Origin: Cryptomeria japonica
Lineage: Eukaryota; Streptophyta; Pinopsida; Cupressales; Cupressaceae
Reading direction: 5' to 3'
NCBI RefSeq assembly: GCF_030272615.1
Contig: NC_081405.1
Coordinates: 470,258,008-470,322,007, forward strand
Length of the DNA: 64,000 nt
Of the stretch, positions 58,255 to 64,000 are shown one piece after another (the first letter of the stretch is position 1; each line of letters starts with the position of its first letter). The notes beneath the pieces were generated by a model. That model did no database searches. It was given only the letters and a program-made list of their open reading frames with translations, and was not told where the DNA came from. Position numbers and translations under genes: made by a program.

Positions 58255-61200
58255 TGTTGGTGTGTTTTTTATGCACGCGCAACTCAGAATAAAATACCTA
58301 GAGATATCCTATTCTCTCTTGATCAAAATCCTCTATGTGCTAAATAGATTGACTGTGTGATCACAAAGACGACTCCAAGGTTCTAGATTCAATGTGGATA
58401 GTCTCAGTTGGTTTGTTGTGAAAATGCTGGTAATCTCAAGGGGGACTTACGTAACTGTTCGAGGAGTGAATCAATCAAAGGATTCTACTGATTTCTGACT
58501 AACTTGTGAAAATGATTTTGCAATAAGTTTTTTTTAATCCTACTCTCTAGACTTGGAAAAAAAGGGCAAAAGAATGAGGGTTTAGGAAGTGACTTCTAAT
58601 CTTATGCTAATCCTATGAATTCGGGAGATGGACATTGCAAAAGTGGAATTAAAAACCAATTCTTGCTTCGCTAAATTCAACAACTACACAAGAACGACGC
58701 AATCTTTTGAGGAACTCAAAAGATTTTCATCTCACTCATATTCAGCAACATTTTGAACAATGAATAAAGCAATAAAAGTTAAGTTTTCATTTATTGGTTC
58801 AGGCTAACTTTGCACAATAATTGGAAATCATCCAATTATCAAAAGAATGAACACATTCTTCCAGATCGAGCAATTCTATCAAATCCTTCGTTCAATCTAG
58901 CAACTTGGAAATGAAATCTATTCTATGGAGAGCCAAGAAACCATGCTAACTTGCAAAAGTAGACAAGATTCACCAACAATTGAACAATGAATATGTCTTA
59001 GCATTCAAGAAGTATCACTACAACAATTTCTTAGAAATCTTTCCCTTTACAAATGAGAGCAAGGGGTTTGTATTGGCACCCCATTACAAAGCAACAACCC
59101 AGATTGATTTAAGATCAGTGGCCAAGATTAAAAATAAAACCCTATTTAGGGTTACTTGCAAAAAACTCCTTTTTGCCAATGAGAAAATTACAACAATTTG
59201 GATAACCAATGAGAAAATAGGAGCCACTTGTTGAGTCTAGTTCATTGCATCTGGACATGTTTGACTTGGAACCCTTGGATTGGTTGGTTGATGACAGGGA
59301 TGCCACCTCATCTTGCCTTGTAGATTTGATTCCTCATCATGAAGAAGTGTTGATGCCTTAGGGAATATCTTTTGATTCAAAAGAAATTCAAGATGATTAG
59401 AGCATTTTCTTCATTGAACTTATCGCTATTTGGTGTGGAATCATTTCCTTTGATATTGGGTTTCCAAAAGAAATCCAAGGTAGATGTAGAGCCTTTTATC
59501 CTCAGATGACTTGATATTCTTGAATGTCTTGATGGAGTGTAAGTCCTTCTTTGTTCGTTTCATCTTTGGATTCCACCTTGAATTGTGAATGTTGTCCTTC
59601 CATGATCTCTCCAACTAGTTCCTTGTTTCATCTTCATTTTTTTGGAAATGTATTCCTGAGTTGACATCAAGTACCTGAAAATAGAGAAAATTCATAGATT
59701 AGAAGAAATAAGCTTTTGATGTCATCTTGACAATTTTCGAAAATAACTCTAGTTTCCTGATTGAATTTTTGAAATCAGACCTAAAATCAGACTGAGCATG
59801 GTCTGAGAAACAAAAATCAGAGTTAGAATAACTAGGAACTTATGAAATTTTTGCGTAAGTCTGAACTTAGAATTGAAAAATTAGGTATAGGAGTACTCTG
59901 GAAACTTGAAATCAGACTCAGAAGATTTTAAATTTCAGGTCTGATCAGACTTCATGAAGGATTTTAAAACTTAAAATTAGGCTTGGAACAATCTTAGAAT
60001 CATGAAACAAAGTCTGATTTCAAGGGTTTCTACCTCTGAGACACAGAAGCAGCCCTGCTCCAAGGATGGAATTTGAAAATTTGATGCTAATAAACCCTGT
60101 ATTGGTCTAGTAACCAGAACTTAGAAAGGAAGAAGGGAAATTGGAGGTCAAAATCCCAGAATTTTGCCCTTGAATTGCTTCAGACCTGCAAGAAATAGAG
60201 AAGAATCTCAGAGAATGCTGAGGATCAATCTTCGAATGCCTTGAATTTTTCTTGCAACCTGCAATTAAAACTCTCTAAATCACCTTCAAACTCAGAAAAG
60301 AAGCTCAAAGAAGTTCGAACTTCACAAGGATGAAGAAAAAGTCTGAATAGTGAAGTTGTCAAGGCTTCTTCTTATAAGAAATTCGAACTCCTTTCTTGGA
60401 TTGTTTTTTGTTTTTTGAGTTATTTTTTTAAGTATGATGAATGTAGACATAATTGTGCCTCCAAATCGAACTTGCCTTGCTTTAATGTTTTTTTTTGAAT
60501 TGTTTGAAACTCTCCTCTCCTTGGTGAATTTCTCCATAAGGCAAGTTTTTATGCTTTATTTGACTTTGCAATTAATCCCTTCATCTCTTCCCTCAGGTGA
60601 ATTTTCAAATATAATAAGTTTATTTTAATTTTTCTTTATTTAAATGCATCTCATGAATTTCTCCCCTATCCTTGGTGAATTGCTTTGTTTTCAAACTTAA
60701 TGGTTTTTCTTTGACTTTGGCAAGTTCGAATTTGTATTTCTCCTAAGCTTGGCAAATTTTACATGTTGTTTTCTTTTTTCTTTATTCCACCTCAGCAAAA
60801 TTCGAACTTCTCCTCATGGCACATCCTTTTTGTGCTTGTTTTAGTTGCTTTTCGTCTTTCCTTCATTGCCATTGCTTTTCCCTCTTCCTAGCCAATGGTG
60901 GACTTTGCCAAGGCTTGAGGCAGATTCTAATTGAGCTTGGGCGGACTTCATAGTACCCTAGGGAATTTTCCATTAGGCATGTTAGACTTAGCATGGGTTA
61001 AGGAAGGTTTTCCACCTAGCTATGGGCACACTTCATAGTGAGTTAAAGAATTTCAATTCATCTCCACTTCAATCTCTCAAGACTTAGCATTATTTCTGCT
61101 TTCTCATGGAAGGGCGGACTTGGAGATAGCTTGAGGAACATTTGATGTGTGCCTAGGCAAGGAGGATTTGATCAAGGCATGGGCAGACTTGACCTGATCT

Positions 61201-61608
61201 CAAGGAACTTTTCCACCATGCTTGGGTGGACTTCATGATTGACTGGGAATCTTCACCATGGTTTGACCTTTTGAGGAATTTCTTGCTTTTGATCCCAGAC
61301 TTAACCATTTCACCATGTTTTTCAACTTAGCTTTATTGGAATGCATCTTTCGGATTCGAAGGCTATTTCGTAACTAGTGCATTCTGGAGGAATTCCTCAG
61401 ACTTGAAATTTGTTCTGAACTTGAAACAATCTTTCAACCATTCGTTCACTTTTTGACTCTGATGACAACTCCAAATTTCGCAAAATTTGACTCATTTGTA
61501 GAGGCTAGAGACCCGAGACAAACCCAAAGACGCTAAGACACAACTCTCAAAAGCAAAACCTGGGGGGTCACCATTTGCAATGGGGCGATGTGTGAAAACA
61601 TCACAACA
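58255..61608 (-). mobile_element. Large TG...CA element GE-3, complete, 3.4 kb
   Basis: Perfect 5-bp duplication GGTTG at 58250-58254 and 61609-61613. The minus strand starts TGTTGTGATGTTTTCACACA and ends GTGCATAAAAAACACACCAACA-like at 58255. The terminal hairpin (61583-61571) and a 3' block with AACCCTATTTAGGGTT (near 59140-59156, plus strand) match the other copies. It has no long ORF. Its 5' half has other repeats: GGGCGGACTT-type words at about 60940-61260 and CTCCTTGGTGAATTTCTCC-type words at about 60510-60800. It is a diverged subfamily of the same element. The host gypsy integrase frame continues across it (…FLVGL / LQPLPI…). Confidence 0.82.
60500..61260. repeat. Two degenerate short-repeat arrays in GE-3
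   Basis: 60510-60800 has at least five copies of a word near CTCCTxxCCTTGGTGAATT at 40-90 bp spacing. 60930-61260 has about five copies of GGGCGGACTTCATAG followed 10-20 bp later by AAGGAA/GGGAATTTTCCACC. These occupy the place of the hairpin array of GE-1 and GE-2 but are not the same sequence. Confidence 0.5.
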
Positions 61609-61877
61609 GGTTGTTGCAACCTCTACCTATATTTTATCAGAATTAGGAGAGCATATCGATGAATTATATCACAAGTCTAGCCAAAGTATAGCTTAAGTAT
61701 TGTATTTATGTTGTGGTGGACAGGTTAACTAAGTATGCTCACTTATATTCCATATCGTCCAAAGATAAGGCACCATAGGTTGCAAACGTGTTCTTCAGAG
61801 AGTTGTTTGGGTTCCATGGGTTGCCTAGAAACGTTATTAGTGATCCAGACAACAAATTCCTTAGTAAGGAATATTTT
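61609..61877 (+). pseudogene. Gypsy E integrase fragment
   Basis: Resumes at the GE-3 duplication with LLQPLP, then VVVDRLTKYAHLYSISS, NVFFRELFGFHGLPRNVISD and PDNKFLSKEYF, the central integrase core (second catalytic Asp in ISDPDNKF). It ends at about 61870 where LTR sequence begins directly, so the third catalytic residue and the C-terminal domain were deleted. Confidence 0.85.
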
Positions 61878-63102
61878 TTAATTAATGAAATTTAAGTTAT
61901 CTTACATAATTATTTTTCAACAACTTTAGTTTAATTAATTATTTGTTTAAAAAATGATCATGTCTATTAAAGTGACTTTTGAGGGACTGAATGTGAATTA
62001 AAAATTAAAAAGATCACTTTGTGCACTTGAAAAATAAAAGTTCTTGAAAGTTCATAGGGTAGATAAAAAGGAGCTTTAGAAGGGAAAAAGATCTTTGTCA
62101 TTTTTTATGTTTCCCATTGTGAAGTTTGGACTATGTTCAACTCAAAACCCTAGTTTGAAACCCATAGGGTAAGTTGGCTTTGAAGATGAAAGGTTTCCAC
62201 CTAGTCAATTGTGGTGGATGTAGACATGCTTCACAATATGCTGAATGTTGAAAGGAGAGAAATTGTCTTGAAAAGAATTATGTTTCTTGGCCCTAGAGAT
62301 TTACAGGTAGAATTTATTGAATTTTTGGTAGCAAAAATAAATTGGCTGAAACTCGTGTATTTTCTAATGTATGGGGTGATTGGCATTAAAAATCTAAGTG
62401 GAATATGTGGCTACCATTTGTGAAGGTATTTTTCAAGCATTGGATTGTGTTGACCATGTTGAGGGGGCATAACACCATTTTCTCCAATTGTAGGTTGTGT
62501 AGGAAGAAGCACTAAGTTTGGGAGGAGTTTGAATGCATTTGTGGGGCCGTGGCATTGTATGTGAAAGGGACGCCCAACATAAGGGAGTGGACTTGCCTGT
62601 AAGAGTGTCAAAGACTTAAAAAATCAAAACGCTATCCTATGTAGAACTTAGTAAAGGGGTCATGCCAGTAAAGGGGATGTTTCAGGAGAGACGTGGGAGG
62701 TGAGACAAGGTCGTTTTGACACCTAGAACATACCAGAGAATCTTATTCGACTTGCAGCACCTTGGCAAACTTTCAAATCAACATTAATTCTGTTATTGGA
62801 CTAGTTGCTTGGTCAAGCTTCTTTATTTTAGCAAGTTATTCCAAGTTTTAGGTCAGAAATTATTGTTTATTTTTGATCTTTGTACTTAGATCTATTTCAT
62901 TGATAATTAATGTATTCAGAAATTTATGACAGAAAATATATGGTGTGGGCTGTTACATTTCCTTGTGGTATTTATAAGTGTTCTATTTGCGTCAATCTTG
63001 CATGAAACAAATTTGTCAAATATTTATGCAACACTCATTGGAATTGGTAAATCATGAAAGCCAACATAATAAAAACACAAAGAAACTAGTTAGGTGTTTA
63101 CA
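61878..63102 (+). repeat. 3' LTR of gypsy E, 5'-truncated
   Basis: Matches 50255-51494 along its length (for example GTGTTGACCATGTTGAGGGG at both 50830 and 62445 regions) and ends GGTGTTTACA. The first 80 bp or so are missing together with the end of pol. Confidence 0.85.
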
Positions 63103-64000
63103 TCCACTTGGCAACTACACTTCATATGCATTTCCTGAATCATGTCCCTTTAGGATCCTGCATTGTTCAAACTACTTCATTTTTAACAATATGTTCCCAT
63201 AGGGAACCTCTCTTTTCTCAAATGAATTATAACATCATCTCCAACCTTGAATTCTTTAAACTTATGCTTCTTGTCTACCTTAGCCTTGTATTGAGTATTC
63301 ATCTTATTAATGTACTTCCTTACCTCTTTGTACAAAATTTTTTAGGTGCTCTACAAACTCCTTGACATTAACATTATTCTTTTTGCATTTGTCCATCTTT
63401 AACAACTAAGAAACATTCCTTGGACTACTCACATATCAATTTGGAATGGGGATATACGAGTACTTTTGTTGACTAAATTGTTCTATGCAAACCCTATCCT
63501 TGGTAAAATGAAATAGTATTCCTTGTGCTTACTGCTACCAAGAATCTTAGCAGGTTGTCCAAACTTTCATTCATTTCCGCTATTTGTCCATTAGTCTGAG
63601 GATACTGTGTAGAACTGAACTTCAAATTAGTTTCAATTTGTTCCATATGGTCCTCTAGAGACACCCAACAAACTTTGTATATTTGTTTGAAACTATACTC
63701 TTTGGTAGACCATGAAGTCTAACCACTTCTCTGAAAAACAACTCTGCAATGTGAACAACATCACTAGTATTGTAACACAAAATGAATCATGTTCTCTCTA
63801 TTTCCTCTATAAATCAAGAACGAAGTCAATGCTGACATCTTCTCGCAATCCCTCTAGTATAGGTAATGGCTGATATAGCCTAGTATTTTGAGTTAATCTT
63901 TTGGCCATTTGGCATATTTTTCAACTTTACACAAATTTCTTCACACCCTAGTGGAATTTTGTCTAGTATTAGTTCTCACTAACAAGAGGAATGGTCTTAT
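63103..64000 (-). pseudogene. Gypsy element D integrase, C-terminal half
   Basis: The minus strand reads, from right to left, [14 protein letters not shown]-like, NESLDNLLRFLVA (integrase QTNGQ...NRSLxNLLR region, near 63580-63530) and FKEFKVGDDVIIHLRKERFP followed by DSGNAYEV (63270-63110). These are the integrase core end and GPY/F-like domain of plant Ty3-gypsy. The frame is broken by stops. It runs up to the edge of E and continues at 50173-49990 on the other side. The element extends beyond the window. Confidence 0.8.

Larger units (their letters stand above)
50174..63102 (+). mobile_element. Ty3-gypsy retrotransposon E, nested and itself interrupted
   Basis: Long terminal repeats 50174-51494 and about 61878-63102; flanks TCCAT (50169-50173) and TCCAC (63103-63107) are a 4/5 target duplication, supported by the minus-strand gypsy D frame that continues from one flank to the other. 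Order: LTR, primer site, gag, protease, hAT 2 insertion, RT, RNase H, GE-3 insertion, integrase fragment, truncated LTR. All coding parts carry stops. A deletion joined the integrase at about 61870 to the LTR at its position of about 80 bp. Confidence 0.85.

Overview
This is a plant nuclear window, and probably a gymnosperm one (inference). The support is plant-type LTR retrotransposons with initiator-Met primer sites, hAT transposons, a plant LINE with an RNase H domain, plant-like exons of a ribosomal protein and of an organellar PNPase, very low gene density, and a candidate intron of about 15 kb filled with old transposons. Nearly all transposon coding sequence is decayed. No bacterial or viral gene set is present.

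Layout. 1-2380: unrecognised. 2390-3438: promoter/5' region and first two exons of ribosomal protein eL15 (+). 5409-9534: minus-strand copy of a large TG...CA element that I do not recognise, here called GE (copy GE-2), with a perfect 5-bp target duplication. 11900-17878: copia element A (+), interrupted at 15140-17274 by the small non-autonomous copia B. 17879-about 22790: another copia-like element (C) with a long palindrome- and repeat-rich LTR. 22800-23740: AT-rich DNA with a tRNA-like SINE. 23740-27650: broken minus-strand LINE with a copia gag fragment inside. 27659-27886: NF-YA-like fragment (-). 28328-28499 and 43755-43933: two exons that fit a mitochondrial-type polynucleotide phosphorylase (+). 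The interval between them holds GE-1 (28631-36298), a minus-strand hAT (36484-40290) and a GE fragment (to 41249). 44334-46180: minus-strand remnant of a protein homologous to the GE-1 ORF. 49990-64000: a nested stack in which a minus-strand gypsy element (D) is split by a plus-strand gypsy element (E, 50174-63102), itself split by a second hAT (about 53376-56515) and by GE-3 (58255-61608).

The most interesting content is the GE family. Three complete copies of 7.7, 4.1 and 3.4 kb start TGTTGTGA, end CAACA and have 5-bp target duplications (two perfect, one 4/5), yet no LTR pair, primer site, gag or pol was found between their ends. GE-1 carries, in order, a conserved terminal hairpin, 14 copies of a 33-nt imperfect hairpin spaced mostly 166-167 bp apart (some gaps about 10 bp longer), a nearly open ORF of about 1,070 codons with no domain I can name, then a telo-box palindrome, a TATA box and an 850-bp tail. 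This is what a giant solo LTR would look like if the hairpin array and ORF lie in U3 and the tail is R-U5. The ORF has a second, strongly diverged homologue at 44334-46180, so it is a protein family rather than chance open sequence.

Limits: everything was read by eye without database searches. Pseudogene borders are approximate, and the family calls for short fragments rest on the motifs given.
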